A stretch of 26,604 bases of DNA from Usnea hakonensis (GCA_013423325.1 BLJB01000463.1:1-26604); one strand, 5' to 3'; numbered from the stretch's first letter, positions 1 to 11,255 are shown. Notes: generated by a model from the sequence alone, not told the origin. A program made the numbers and translations.

Positions 1-309
1 TAGAATCCGCGGGAACTAGTAACCTACGGAGAATGCTAACTACCCTAAGGGGGGCGAGGGCGTTAACTAGATAGCTAATCCAATCCGGCCTCCTAGACTA
101 GTATTCCCTAGTAAAAGACTAGTTATATAGGGGTAGAGCGGCCTNNGTAGTCGAAGGTGGTATACAGACTCAAAACAGTAGAGACAAGTAGGAGTACGGT
201 AAGGTTTTTCACCCTGATAGTAGTAATACTATAAAGGTTTCCCTTACACCATTGCTATAGAGCTTCCCGTAATTATCTTTCACATAGTTAGATAGACACG
301 AGTATGAAT
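1..309 (+). repeat. 3'-end fragment of a LINE B-like repeat, left copy, cut by window start
   Basis: No reading frame is recognisable. The stretch is related, in inverted orientation, to 20285-20590. Positions 250-308 are a perfect 59-bp reverse complement of 20285-20343. Further homology includes the cgaaggtggtata block near 154-166 and the ctaactaccctaagg / ctaactaccctacgg block near 38-52. Similarity decays away from the inner end. Unlike the interior of the window it keeps CpA and TpG, so the last ~150 bp largely escaped RIP. The fragment ends in a pentamer run facing inward. The best guess is the 3' end of a non-LTR retrotransposon whose tail is (CCAAT)n. An alternative is one arm of a long terminal inverted repeat. 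Identity is not established. Confidence 0.5.
145..146. other. Two ambiguous bases (NN)
   Basis: Two N characters lie inside the left-edge repeat. A second pair lies at 26368-26369. They look like assembly or consensus ambiguities in repeats rather than a sized scaffold gap. Confidence 0.9.
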
Positions 310-326
310 TCCAATCCAATCCAATA
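310..326 (+). repeat. (CCAAT)n run closing the left repeat
   Basis: Three tandem CCAAT units follow directly on the end of the 59-bp block shared with the right copy. The right copy carries four GGATT units at the equivalent place. A pentamer run of variable copy number at the end of a conserved element end fits the 3' tail of a LINE made by template slippage, but a plain microsatellite cannot be excluded. Confidence 0.75.
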
Positions 327-779
327 CTTTTAGAAATTAAATATTATAATATTTCTAAAATATAATACTCGATATTTTAAAGGCTACTCCTATATATAAA
401 AAATATCTAGAAGGTTATACTCTTAACTATCTTAAACCCGAGATTATAAAGAATTATAAGCTTAGTAATTTAGAAAATTATAATCGCGAAAGTTTTAGGG
501 ATTATTATACCTAGATATTAATTATAATTATTAATTCTTTCTAGGGATAAATTCTAATTTAGAATCTAGATTTCGACTTCTATAAAGTTGCTCCTATTAT
601 TAGATAAGTCTTATTTAAAGATATTTAAATTTCTCTTCCTAGTAGCGATTTTCTATTACTCGATAATTTTTTATTATATCTATAGATTATCTTATTTTTT
701 AGCGGTATAGAAATAGATTATATAATATAGATATTATTCTAATAGCTCTAGAGTAGGGGCTAGAAAGAAAGCTAGAAAA

Positions 780-851
780 AGCTAAAGGGTTAATAGAAAT
801 TATAGATACTACTCTTCTAGGGCGAGGGCTAGGAAGAGCTAAAGGGTTAAT
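780..851 (+). repeat. Direct repeat of a 15-bp motif
   Basis: The 15-mer agctaaagggttaat occurs at 780-794 and again at 837-851. Each copy is preceded by similar purine-rich sequence containing ggggctag or agggctag. This suggests a degenerate tandem duplication with a period near 57 bp. Confidence 0.6.
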
Positions 852-1011
852 TAAAATTAAATTTAAAGATAAAATTAGTTATTCTAGTCTACTCTATTCT
901 ATACTATATTCGGTTTACCTTCTAATATTTACTAATTATTAATTTTTATCTAATTTAAATATTAGGGGTCGAGTTTAATATAAGTATAGAAAGAATTAGG
1001 AATATTATAAT

Positions 1012-1066
1012 TTCTATATAAGTCTTTTTTATATAGATTTTTCCTATATAAGTCTTTATTATATAG
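1012..1066 (+). repeat. Two-copy 25-bp tandem repeat (period 30)
   Basis: Positions 1012-1036 and 1042-1066 share ctatataagtctt followed by ttatatag, differing at only a couple of bases. No coding context is visible. Confidence 0.7.
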
Positions 1067-1315
1067 AGGTATTTTAATAAGTAGGAAAAATAGCTTCTAA
1101 TAATTTTAAAAAAAGATCTAGAGTACCCGATTTATCTAGTCTATCTCTTAATCGTAAGATCTAGAATTTAAAGATATCTAGGTCTCTTAATATATAAGTA
1201 AAAGATTTTACCTCTAGTAACTATTAATTAGTTTCTATTTAATAGGCCTTTCTTTTAGAATCTAATAGAAAATAATATATAGTTTAAATAGCCTCTATAT
1301 TAATATTTATTATAA

Positions 1316-1393
1316 TTTTATAAATAAGATTATTATTATATTTTTATAAATAAGATTATTATTATATTTTTATAAATAAGATTATTATTATAT
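1316..1393 (+). repeat. Three perfect 26-bp tandem repeats
   Basis: The unit begins ttttataaataag and ends attattattatat. It is repeated three times without a visible mismatch (3 x 26 = 78 bp). Perfect identity inside an otherwise mutated stretch suggests recent replication slippage after RIP. Confidence 0.88.
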
Positions 1394-1713
1394 TTTATAT
1401 CCTTTTTAGCTAGTCTACTAATAATTAAAAATATAGTAATATAATCTCGCTAATAGAAATTCTTAGTATATTAAGTATTTCTAGAAGATAAAGATTAAAT
1501 TTCTAATATTTTTTCTATCTACTTTATAATAATATTTACTATAATATCTTATAGTACTAGATATTTATTAGCTATCTTCGAGAATTCTTTTTATAGATTT
1601 AAAGTCTCTATCTTTTCTAGAATTATCTTCTCTAGGATTATAGTAGTTAGCTCGTAGATATAATAATACCCGGAAATTATTTATAGGTTAGTAATATCTA
1701 AAAAATAAATAAG

Positions 1714-1828
1714 TACTAGTAATCCTAGATATTATAAAGTAAATATTAGAACTACTAAAATACTAATAATTCTAGATATATATAAAGTAAATATTAGGAC
1801 TACTAGTAAATACTAGTAATCCTAAATT
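1714..1828 (+). repeat. Minisatellite, about 2.4 copies of a 47-50-bp unit
   Basis: Units start at 1714, 1761 and 1811 (the last partial). Each opens with tactagtaatcct or tactaataattct. The two complete units then share ataaagtaaatatta and a run of ctac/ctag words. Copies differ mostly by transitions. Confidence 0.7.
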
Positions 1829-2035
1829 ATTATTTAATAATCTCTATTATATCTTTAAGTATAGTAAAGGCTACGGAAATACTATAGACTTCTAGAGTCT
1901 TTAGGGTAATACTTAAAAAATAACTACTATATTTCTTAGATATCTAGAGGGGTTATTACTAATTATTATAGTAATTAATAAGTATTAAAAAAGTAGTATC
2001 AAAGTCTATTATTCTTCTAGACTACGAAAAATACT

Positions 2036-2135
2036 AAGTGCTAGTGGCTAGTACTAAAAGCTAGTACTAGTAAGTAGGTCCTTTCATTTCCAGTTATTCT
2101 AGTACTAGTAAGTGGGTCCAGAAGGCTACAATATT
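2036..2135. repeat. Lightly mutated 100-bp block with paired 21-bp repeats
   Basis: This patch keeps CpA and TpG amid RIP-mutated flanks. It has two near-identical 21-mers at 2061-2081 and 2099-2119, each starting with the palindrome ctagtactag and ending ggtcc, plus a further ctagtact-like word upstream. It lies just past the last recognisable codons of LINE A ORF2. It may be the less-mutated end of LINE A, or a short insertion. I could not define ends or a target-site duplication. Confidence 0.45.
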
Positions 2136-2244
2136 AAATAAAAGATAAGAATATATTTAGTATTCTATTTTAATTAATTATATTTATAGCTAGCTATATA
2201 AATATCTAAAATCTTATAATAGAAAAAGAATTATATTAGCTTAA

Positions 2245-2262
2245 TTTTTTTTTTTTTTTTTT
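2245..2262 (+). repeat. T18 homopolymer (A18 on the LINE A strand)
   Basis: On the minus strand, 18 adenines fall exactly where the LINE A C-terminal domain should encode an Arg/Thr/Gly/Lys-rich segment (a QxRTGKIGL-like motif in the family). Codons for Ile, Lys and Leu continue in frame on the far side, followed by the FLFxYK-like stretch. It is therefore coding sequence turned to poly-A by G-to-A changes rather than a retroposed poly(A) tail. Confidence 0.7.
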
Positions 2263-3779
2263 AGATTAAAAGAAAGCTTTTAACTTTTATAAAGTTATAA
2301 TAAAGTATTCTTTTTATTTTCTAATCTTTAAAACTCTAAATTAATATCTTCTTATTTTTAGATATATTTATATAATAGCCTTTTTATAAAGTATATTAAA
2401 TTATATTATTTTAATTCTATATATTTTTTTTTATTATCTTTATCTCCTTTTTTTTTCTTTTTTTTATATTATATTATTTCTACCTTTTTTTAAAAAGAAT
2501 ACTTTTAGTCTATAAATATTAATAATATTTTTATTCTATAATCTTACTTCCTCTAAAGTATCCTATAGATATATATATTCTTAATTTTTATAATTTTATA
2601 TATATCTTTAAAGGCCTAATAATAGAGAACTATTAGATCTAAAGAGATTTATATAAAAGAAATATTTATCTTTATTTCTAATTTCTTAATATTTATTACC
2701 TTATATACTTTTAAAATATATTTTAGATATTTATTCTAAATTATTTTTAATTATCTTCTTAATATCTTTATTAGTCTTTATATATTTATTAAATTATATT
2801 AAATAATTACTATATATATTATTATTAATTAAATAATAATTTAATATATTATATATACTCGATTTAATATTATTTTTTATATTAAGGCTATTATTATTAA
2901 TAATATAAAATATTAAGATACTATCTTAACTTTTATCTTTTTAAGATAGAGGCCCTACTTTAATTTTCTATCTATATATAGATCTAAGATCTATATATTA
3001 CTCTTTAACTTTATAATAGTTATTTTTAAATCTATTATAATTTTTATATTAAAGCGCTTTAATCTTTTAATAAAATAGATTAATTTATACTTTCTAAGGG
3101 TAAAGGTTACTTTATATATTTTTATCTACTTTAAATATACTTTATAAATTATTTTAAATATTATATAATTAGTTTTTATACTTTTTTTATATATTAATAA
3201 ATAGATATTATTAATAAAGCCGCTAATTTAGAGATTGAATTTTAATTTTAAATACTCTTTAATAAGCGATATATTAAAGAATAGAAATAATATAAAAAAT
3301 ATTAAAGATCTCTATAGAATCTCTATTTCTATTAATTCTATCTTATTTATTTTCTACTCTAATATTACTCTTTCTATAAAGAAGTTTAATATCTAATTTA
3401 CTATTTAGAGAGAGATTTCTTTAGATTTAAAATTATAGAGAAGCTACTTATAAAATATATTATTAAATATTTCTATTATATCTAAAAAGAGTAGACTAGC
3501 TATATATTATTTATTACTACTCTATACTATATATATTATATTAATTATTATCTTTAGAATTATCTTAGTAAACTAATTTCTTTATATATTTATTTACTCT
3601 AAAAAGAAAAGATTATACTTCTCTATATAATTACTAAATCTTTTAATTATAATTATTTTTAGAGTCTTTCTTAATATATTTAATAAAGTAATTAACTAAT
3701 ATAATTTTAATTTCGAGTAGTTATTCTTACCCGGTTTATAAAAAATTATTATATTAGTAATTTTAAACTTTTTTAAGTA

Positions 3780-3784
3780 ATAAT
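3780..3784. repeat. Target-site duplication ATAAT (left) of the solo LTR
   Basis: Identical to 3918-3922. Removing one copy and the insert restores the LINE A reading (gatttagattattac on the minus strand), which matches gacttaggctactac in LINE C. Confidence 0.85.
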
Positions 3785-3917
3785 TGTCAAAATAGGAAAG
3801 TTTACCGAGTCACGTGACCTTGGCGCCTTGGCATTTTGTAAATAGTCTTGCACATTTCTTGTACTTCCAGAATCAATCAACCAATAAAACAAGTGTTCCA
3901 CATACCTACTTTCAACA
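3785..3917 (+). mobile_element. 133-bp solo LTR-like insertion, not RIP-mutated
   Basis: Starts TGTCAAAATAGG and ends TTTCAACA, i.e. TG...CA, and is flanked by a perfect 5-bp duplication ATAAT. These are the hallmarks of an LTR left after recombination between two LTRs. Base composition is balanced with many CpA and TpG, in sharp contrast to its surroundings. It contains CACGTG at about 3811 and an AATAAA word near 3881, which could be promoter and polyadenylation signals of the LTR, but this is inference. Orientation is assumed from the AATAAA word. It belongs to neither Gypsy-P nor Gypsy-M, whose LTRs are 205 and 194 bp and unlike it. A very short TRIM or other small element is a lesser alternative. 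Confidence 0.8.
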
Positions 3918-3922
3918 ATAAT
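3918..3922. repeat. Target-site duplication ATAAT (right) of the solo LTR
   Basis: Second copy of the 5-bp duplication. See 3780-3784. Confidence 0.85.
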
Positions 3923-5453
3923 CTAAATCTATATATATTTAGAAAAGTCTAATAAGCTATAGAAAGGCCTTATTAATAATTATTTTTAAAAATCTATTTA
4001 GTATTCTATTTATTTTTAAGACTTTATTTTATTTTAGGCGGAAAATAGCTATTTTAATCTCTTTTTCTATTAGCTCTATAATTATCTTTATTAGATTTAA
4101 ATAGATTATATTTTTAATATTAGTAAGATCTATTTATAGAGATAATAGAAAAAATATTTTTAATAAATATCTTAATCTTATTTTTAAATAATTTTATTAA
4201 ATTAGCTTTTCTATCCTTAAATACTAGAAACTTAAATAATAATTTTAAATTTATATTATTTTATCTAATTTATTTAGCTAGCCTCTAGATTTCTTTTTAT
4301 AATTCTTCTACTTTATAGATTTTTTATTTAAAGTTAAATACTTTAACTTTACTAATTACTTTATTCTAATATTTTATAGCTATATATTATTTCTCTTTTT
4401 TTTTAACTTCTATAACTTTTTTAATATTTAACTATAAAATATTTTACTTTTTATATAATTTCGCTATAATTATAATTTTAGAATAATTAAGCTTTATCTA
4501 ATAATTTAATTTATAGAATAATTTTCTCTACTATCTTTTTTAGATCTATTATAATATTTTTTAAATATTTATTTATCTTTTTTTTAATCTTTAACTAGCT
4601 AAAAGATAAAGAATAAATTAACTCTTAAATTATAATTCTTATAATTTCTAGCTTTACTATTTTCTACGCCTTTCTCTTAATAGTAGAGACCTCTTTTATT
4701 AATAGATTAAACTTTATATATATTAGAAAGTAGTTAGAGTCTATTTATAAATCTAGATATACCCTATATAATTTTATTATTTTAATTAGTTCTAATATTA
4801 TAAAAATAAGATCTATAATATTTTTACTACCTCTTATTTTTTTGGATTATAGAGTCTTTAAAAAATACGAGATTTATATTTATTTTTATAATTATCTTTA
4901 ATAGCTTATCTACTTTTTTATAGTAGCTAAATCTCCTATAATTATTCTAGTTTAAATAGTAGAGGTTAAAGTCTTCTATTATTATTTATTTCTTTTATCC
5001 CTAGATCTCTTTTTTTAATATTAGAAGGCTTAATAAATTATTATTAATAATTAAAGATAAACTAGAATTATATATATTAAGAATCTAAATTATCTTTTTT
5101 TCTATAACTTTATCTTTTCCTTTAAACTTAATAATAATAATATAGATATTTTTAAATAAAAATATTTTTTTTTATATATTAATATTAATCCTTTTATTAA
5201 TATAGAGATATATTTTTATATCTACTTTATCTTTATATAATAGAAAAAAATCGCTAGTTTCTAGATTATATAATAACTTTATATATATATTCTATTATAC
5301 TTTTTAGATTACTAAAATATTAATCTACTTTGTTTTTAGATTATTAAATAATATTATTATTATTTCTAGTTTACCTCTTATATTATATTATAATATTATT
5401 AAAATCTAACTTTCTATTATAAAGAGATTAATATTTAAAAATTCTATTTTTAG

Positions 5454-5458
5454 ATATC
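5454..5458. repeat. Target-site duplication ATATC (left) of Gypsy-P
   Basis: Matches 18574-18578. The site lies between ORF1 and the endonuclease region of LINE A. Confidence 0.88.
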
Positions 5459-5527
5459 TATTAGGGCACGAATTAGACCTAGTATTAGAAGCTCTTAATA
5501 CTACTAGTATTAAATCTTTTAAATACT
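5459..5527 (+). repeat. Gypsy-P 5' LTR, first part (69 bp)
   Basis: Begins TATTAGGGCACG (from TGTTAGGG after TG to TA change) and matches 18369-18437 of the 3' LTR. It stops after ATACT at 5523-5527, where Gypsy-M begins. The LTR resumes at 12965. Confidence 0.92.
5523..5527. repeat. Target-site duplication ATACT (left) of Gypsy-M
   Basis: These are the last five bases of the first part of the split LTR, repeated at 12960-12964. The uninterrupted 3' LTR of Gypsy-P has ATACT once followed by agtccc, which is the empty site. Confidence 0.93.
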
Positions 5528-5721
5528 TGTTACGGTTAGGACTCGATATCGGAATAATAATAGTATTATTACTATTTATAAAGAATTTCTAAACTAAAGA
5601 AGAAAGAGTACTAATTATAAGAAGTATTAGATAGAAAGTAGGCTTTATTAAGATCTAAATAAGAAAGCTCTATAAGGCTAATTAGCCCTATAAGGCTAGA
5701 GGCTAGGGTAATATTATAATA
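5528..5721 (-). repeat. Gypsy-M 3' LTR (194 bp)
   Basis: Starts TGTTACGG and ends TTATAATA; the other LTR ends CCGTAATA, so the ancestral ends were TGTTACGG...CCGTAACA. It aligns to 12766-12959 without a gap. By my count there are about 28 differences, all transitions. The left terminus is among the few places keeping TG. Confidence 0.92.
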
Positions 5722-5724
5722 TTA

Positions 5725-5734
5725 CCCCCCTCTT
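5725..5734 (-). promoter_or_regulatory. Polypurine tract of Gypsy-M
   Basis: Plus-strand cccccctctt, i.e. AAGAGGGGGG on the element strand, lies a few bases upstream of the 3' LTR. In LTR retrotransposons this primes plus-strand DNA synthesis. Its position confirms the minus orientation. Confidence 0.8.
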
Positions 5735-8700
5735 AAAAAAAAAAAGAACTCCTATAATTATAAAAAGAAGTAATATAAAACTATATTAAAATTATCTATA
5801 TAGGAGTTAATTATAGATCGATAATAAAGTATTATAGCTACTTATAGTAGTATCTTTACCCTTTATTAAAATAGTTTCTTTAGTTATAATAATTAAACTT
5901 ATCGTAAAGAGTCTAGTCCTTCTAGATATAGGTATAATAAAGTACTAGTAATAATAATAATAACTTCTAGTTTTTAGATATTTTAAAGGATAAGTATAGT
6001 CTAGGGTTTTCTAGATACTTATAGTAGTAATCTACTACTAAGTTCTAATATCTTACTATATCCGTATATAATTACTATTTAGATAACTTATTATTATCTA
6101 TATATTTAAATTAATATATTAGATATTTTTTCTCCTCTATTAATAGGTCCTTTATTTTTCTATTAATTTTTAATTTAGATATTTTTTCTATATTATAATA
6201 AGTATTACCCTCTTTATCTATAAAAATAGGGGGTAGCGGAAGCTTTCTCTATCTAGATAATAGATCTTCTATAGCGCGGTATAGTAATTAAGAGTAAAAT
6301 ATAGAAAATATTTTATTTATTAATATAGAGAGCTTTAGTTTATATATAGAATTATTAATAGTTTAGATAATTTCGAATAGTTTAAAGTTTTTATAGTCTA
6401 GTAACTTACTTAATTTAGTAGTTTTAATATTTTTTTTATTAAGTATAATAAGGTCCCTCTTATAAAATTCTAATATTAATAAATAATATTAATTTACTTA
6501 ATCCTCTTAGATACTCTAGACCTACTTAAGCTCTACTCTAAAATATAATTATAGTTTTTTTAGCTTTTTAATAAATTTATTAATAGCTATAGTCTCCCTC
6601 TTTATTTATTAATTAGCTATCTTATTTTATAATATAGAAGGTTTAATTCTAAATCTTAATAAATACTCTTTTATAATTATAAAGGGTATAATATTAAAAG
6701 AGGAGCTTAAACTAGAATTTATTTTAAACTTAATAATAAATAATTAGTCTATCTAATCGTTCTAGTTATAACCTATATAGATATATAGGTACTATTTTAA
6801 TACTTAGTTTATATTCTCGATCTATTGATTTATTTTAGGGTAAAATATTATAGAAAGCTTTAACTTAATATTTATTCTAATATAAAGTTACTACTAAAAG
6901 GTAATAATAAATTATATATTATAATTTAAGATAATAAAATTTAGATAGCCTTTTTTTTATTAGATCTATTCTATAAATATTTATACTATTATATTTATTT
7001 CTAAAAAGTTAAAGGGGATAAACTTTCTCTTTTTAAAAAGGCGGTTAATAATAATTATAATATATTAGTAATCCCTCCTATATTATAAATATATTAATAA
7101 TAAAATAGTAAAGTTAATTAAAATATTTTATTAATATTATTCTAAAATAGATAACGGCTTTAATAAGTCTTATTTACTATTATAATAGCTTTTAGATTAT
7201 TTATAAATATTATAGTTTTTAATATATCGAGTAATAGTACTAGTTATCTTTAGCTAGTAATAGTATATATTAATATATTTATATATAGTAGCTCTCTCTA
7301 TATAGCTAGATAGCGGAGAGTTATATATTATTTAAATAATTTTTATTTAAAGTTTAGGATTAGCTAGTATAAATAGTTACTTCTTAATATAGAGGAGTTT
7401 ATTAATTATCTTATAATCTTTTAACTCTAGTCTAAATCCTTTTTTAATTAGATCTTAAAGTATCTTTCTCTCGCTAGAGACCTTAACTTATATAATATAT
7501 TAGATAATATTATTATTCTTATAGATATCTCTTACTAGTAGTAGAATTTCTAACTTTAAAAGGGGATTAACTACCGATTTTTTAATTAACTTTTTAATAG
7601 TTAGTTCTAGGGTAGTTAATAATAATTCTTTAATTAACTTCTTATTATTAATACCCCTTTTATTTAAGTTATAAATTATAGTTATAGTATTAGAAACTAA
7701 GTAATAGACTTTATTAAATAGTATAGATACTAGGTTTAGTACTTTCTATACTTCTTTATTTAAGTACTTTTTTTTAAATAATATCTAGTTCTAATATTTA
7801 CTCTCTAGTAGATTTTCTACTCTTTAAATAAGGTTATCTAGTTTAATTCCTTATTTATTTAGACGGTATATAATATAAAAATTAAATTTAGATAGAAATT
7901 TAGTCTAGCGGGCTTACTATCTATTTAGTTATTTAGTAGTTATAAAGTACTCTAGATTTTTATAATTAGAGAGTACTTTAATTAGGTTTTTAATAGAAGT
8001 ACTTACTAATTTAGGGTACTACTTTTTAAATATATAAATAATAGTAAATAGCTCCTTATTATAAATCTTATAATTATATTTTAGAGGCGACATCTTCTTT
8101 AATATAAATATTATTAGTTATAATAGGCCTATATTATCCTTTTAAGAGAAAATCGCTACTATTATATAATCTAAAATATCTATTTCTAGCTATATCTTCT
8201 TATTTAGATTAAAATATACTAGAACTAGTATAATAATAAATACTATTTTAAGAGATTCGAATATCTTTTATTCTAGATTATTTATAGTCTATAAAAAGAT
8301 AAAATCTATTTTCTCTATTTTTATTAAATTAATAAGTAAAGCTACTAATTAAGAGTAGTTAAAAATAAATTATTAATAAAAGTTAATAAATTCTAAAAAG
8401 GCTCGTATATCTTTTATAGACCTAGATATCTTTTACTATTAAATAATATCTACCTTTATAGGATCTATCTTTAAACCTTTAATAGTAATAATAAAATCTA
8501 GATACTTAATCTATTTAGTATAGAAATTATATTTATTAATATTAAAATATAACCTTATTTATCTTAACTTTTCTAAAACCTTATTTATATATTAGATATA
8601 ATCTTTTTTATTATTACTATAAATTAGAATATCGTTTAGATAGACTAAATAGAAAACGTCTAGATAGTTATATAATATATTATTAACATACGCCTAGAAA

Positions 8701-10600
8701 GTACTAGATATATTAAAAACGCGGTTTTCTCTTTATAGCCCTCTTTAATTCTAATTTTATTAAAGATTATAATAATATCGAACTTAATATATTATTTAGT
8801 TATATATAGGCGAGAGAGTATCTCTTTAATTAATAGAGGAATATTATAATTTCTAATTATAATTATATTTAGTACTCTATAGTTAATATAGATCTATAGA
8901 TTACCGTCTAGCTTTTTTATAATTAGAACTAATACTATATAGAGTAAAATACTAGATTAAATATATCTTTTCCTTAATATCTTATTAATATAATACTTTA
9001 CGACTACGGCTTATTTACGAGATATATTATATATTCTTTTTATTAGTAGTAATATATCTTCTTATATATTAATTATATAATTTATTAAATAATAAGGGGG
9101 TAACTTATTTACTTTAACTAAATCCTATACTTTTAGCTATTTATAATATACTTTTAGTATCTTAATCTTTAGTTTCTTACGGCTAATAGGCGATTATTAT
9201 ACTTTTTTAAAAAACTTATTATAATCTTTTAGAGAAATAGTAGCGATATCTACTATAAAGCTAGATACGTATTTAGATTTAGATTTATCTCTAAATTATT
9301 TAAAGTCTTATAGTTATATAATTAAGGTTTAGTTCTCTTTTCGTTAAGAGAGTCGAGTAAATATATAGATAGAGACTTTAGCGATATCTCTTAATTATAG
9401 TTCTAATCTAAATAGAGAAGGGCTACTATATATAATTATTAGCGCGTATTATAATAAATAGTTTAATATATAATAATCTAAGTTAAAGGTTAAAGATCGA
9501 TTACGAAAAGATAGAGAAAGGTTATATTCTTTTAATTAAAATATTTCTAGAATTATATTAAATTTTTTTAATAAGGTAATAAGATACTAAAGCTCTTCTA
9601 TATATTCTCTTAATATTAATATAAGCCTCGCTATATATATAATATTAGGCGCTAGCTTATTATCTATTAGCTTTAATCTATACGGCTTAATTAAGAATAC
9701 TATATATAGCTTATATATCTATATATAATTAATATCTATAAAACTCTTTACTAATATTTTAGTATTTACTAAATAATTAACCTTTACTTTTTTTTAAGCT
9801 ATTTATATCTCTCCCTTAAAGTTAAACTATCTTTTTAATATTAATTATTCTATTCTTATTAGATAGTATAAAAATAGTATAATAATAGCTAGGCTCTCTT
9901 TAATTATTTTTTAGCTCCTCTAACTATTATATTTTTATATATATTAAGTCTTATATCTCTTTAGTTATAATTTTACTAGAGAGTACTAGTTTTCTAAAAA
10001 GAGTTTAATAATATAAAGATTAATTTATTAGTTATTATTTAATTTAGATACTTTAATTCTAAAAATAGCTACCTTAGTCGCTACTTATTTATTTATTAGC
10101 TATTTAGCTATTTTATAAGCTATAGAAGTATTACTTTTATAATAGTAATAACCCTTCTCTATATATTTAAAATAGTAGTCCTATTATCTAAATAAAGATT
10201 ATAAATAGTCTAGAATTAGTACTATATTTATATAATTTTTAATTATCTATTTATCTTTTTAATTAGAGTTCCTACTTTAAGAGTTTATATTATTACTATT
10301 ACTATTATTATTATTTATATTAAAGCTTAATTATATTTTCTATTCTAATTTAGTACCTTTAATCTTACGGGGTATACTTTTATTATTAATTTAAAGCTCT
10401 ATATTTAATTAGTAATAATATATAATAATCTAAATAAATATTTAAAAAGTATTATAGCTATCTATAAATTTATTTTTTAAGCGCTAAACTATAAGATATT
10501 ATAAATAAGTTTTTTATTATTAGTCTATTAAATTAAGGGGGGTAATTACTAATATAAAGTATATAAAGAAAGCTAGAAAGGTCTCCTTAAAGTCTATTAC
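5735..10600 (-). pseudogene. Gypsy-M pol region (RT, RNase H, integrase), RIP-destroyed
   Basis: Minus-strand reading gives a clear RT fingerprint. FNISSTFxAYVNN is followed by YLNDILIYS at 8616-8642, where the catalytic YLDD box has lost an aspartate to Asn. KYLDFIITIKGLKIDPIK then follows, equivalent to the FLGxxIS..G...DP..V segment of Gypsy RTs. RNase H and integrase should lie at lower coordinates (about 6000-8000). I see TAG/TAA-broken open stretches there but could not place their catalytic residues with confidence. Stops are almost all TAG/TAA. The outer limits given are approximate. Confidence 0.7.
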
Positions 10601-11089
10601 TTCTATAATAAATTTAGAATTTTAGAGTTTAGCCTTTATATGGGCCTCCCTATTTATTTTACTAAATATTTAATTAAAATTATATATCGCCTCCTCTATA
10701 TTAAGATAAAGATTTATTACTCCCTTAAAGACTCTCGCTTTAATAATATTAAACGCGATATTTTTATAGTAATTATAAATATAATTAATCTTACTTTCTT
10801 TTTTTTAAAAGAGTTTTTAACTATTATAGAATTTAGAGCGAAGGTACGCTTTTTAAATATTTTAAACTAAAAATCCTTAATATTAAAGTACTTATTATTC
10901 GACTTTATTCTAGAGGTATTAATAGTAGATATAATAGTATATAGGATATAGTAATATTCTTCTATAATAGAAGTATTATAGTATCTTTAATAATTATTAG
11001 TAAATAATATATATAATTATACTCCTCCGTATAGAGTTACTTTTACGACTTTATTAAATAATATTTATATCTTCTAGCGTAATACCTAT

Positions 11090-11091
11090 TA
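11090..11091. repeat. TA target-site duplication (left) of the MITE
   Basis: TA dinucleotide matching 11698-11699. Integration at TA with duplication is the rule for Tc1/mariner/pogo-type transposons. Confidence 0.7.
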
Positions 11092-11142
11092 CATCACCAA
11101 ATCTGAAAAGTTCATTTCCGTAAGGATTCCGCCGGGTGCGCG

Positions 11143-11255
11143 CGATTAGCACGATTTAGCAGACTTAGCAGTAGAAGCCTATGTTAAATCATATACGCGA
11201 AGTTAGCAAGTCCGCCTTACGATACGCACGATCCGCAGGATCCGCACGATTCGCA
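11143..11255 (+). repeat. Left subterminal repeat cluster of the MITE
   Basis: Several variants of one word in one orientation: cgattagca (11143), cgatttagca (11152), cgatccgca (11229), ggatccgca (11238), cgattcgca (11247). Inverted relatives sit in the right end (11531-11648). Subterminal arrays like these are known transposase-binding sites in some DNA transposon families; the role here is inference. Confidence 0.65.

Larger units (their letters stand above)
331..2035. other. AT-rich RIP-mutated stretch, no gene recognised
   Basis: Very AT-rich with almost no CpA or TpG. Stops occur in every frame and I recognise no protein motif on either strand. It lies downstream of the recognisable end of LINE A ORF2 (minus strand), so part may be LINE A 3' untranslated sequence. 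At about 1.7 kb it is long for that, and it could include an older element. It holds several short tandem or direct repeats, listed separately (780-851, 1012-1066, 1316-1393, 1714-1828). Confidence 0.6.
2140..5453 (-). pseudogene. LINE A ORF2: endonuclease and reverse transcriptase, RIP-destroyed
   Basis: Intact relatives nick target DNA with an APE-type endonuclease and copy their RNA there with the reverse transcriptase. Reading right to left on the minus strand: the endonuclease GDFNL motif survives as EDFNL at 4962-4976, followed by YYLNxNNY. The RT motif KPGK lies at 3727-3738. The catalytic FxDD box is FINN at 3207-3218, with both aspartates changed to Asn. The C-terminal KAESS-like stretch is at about 2263-2290, and a Cys-rich tail resembling CxCxxxxxxxKHxL is degraded around 2146-2200. 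Stops are frequent, nearly all TAA/TAG. I see no RNase H domain between RT and the C-terminal stretch. The N-terminal end of the ORF lies at the Gypsy-P junction. A 133-bp insert interrupts the RT at 3785-3917. Confidence 0.85.

Noticed and set aside
1316..1828. CRISPR-like array
   Set aside because: Tandem units directly abut with no unique spacers, in eukaryotic transposon DNA.
2245..2262. A18 as the poly(A) tail and 3' end of LINE A
   Set aside because: ORF2 motifs continue in frame beyond it (FLFxYK-like and the Cys-rich tail), and no target-site duplication is next to it.
3811..3816. CACGTG as a functional regulatory site
   Set aside because: A six-base palindrome in a 133-bp insert is weak evidence; noted only as a property of the solo LTR.
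10640..10870. 76-codon plus-strand open frame
   Set aside because: Antisense inside Gypsy-M, AT-driven Ile/Lys/Phe/Tyr composition, no homology or start context. Chance frame in mutated DNA.
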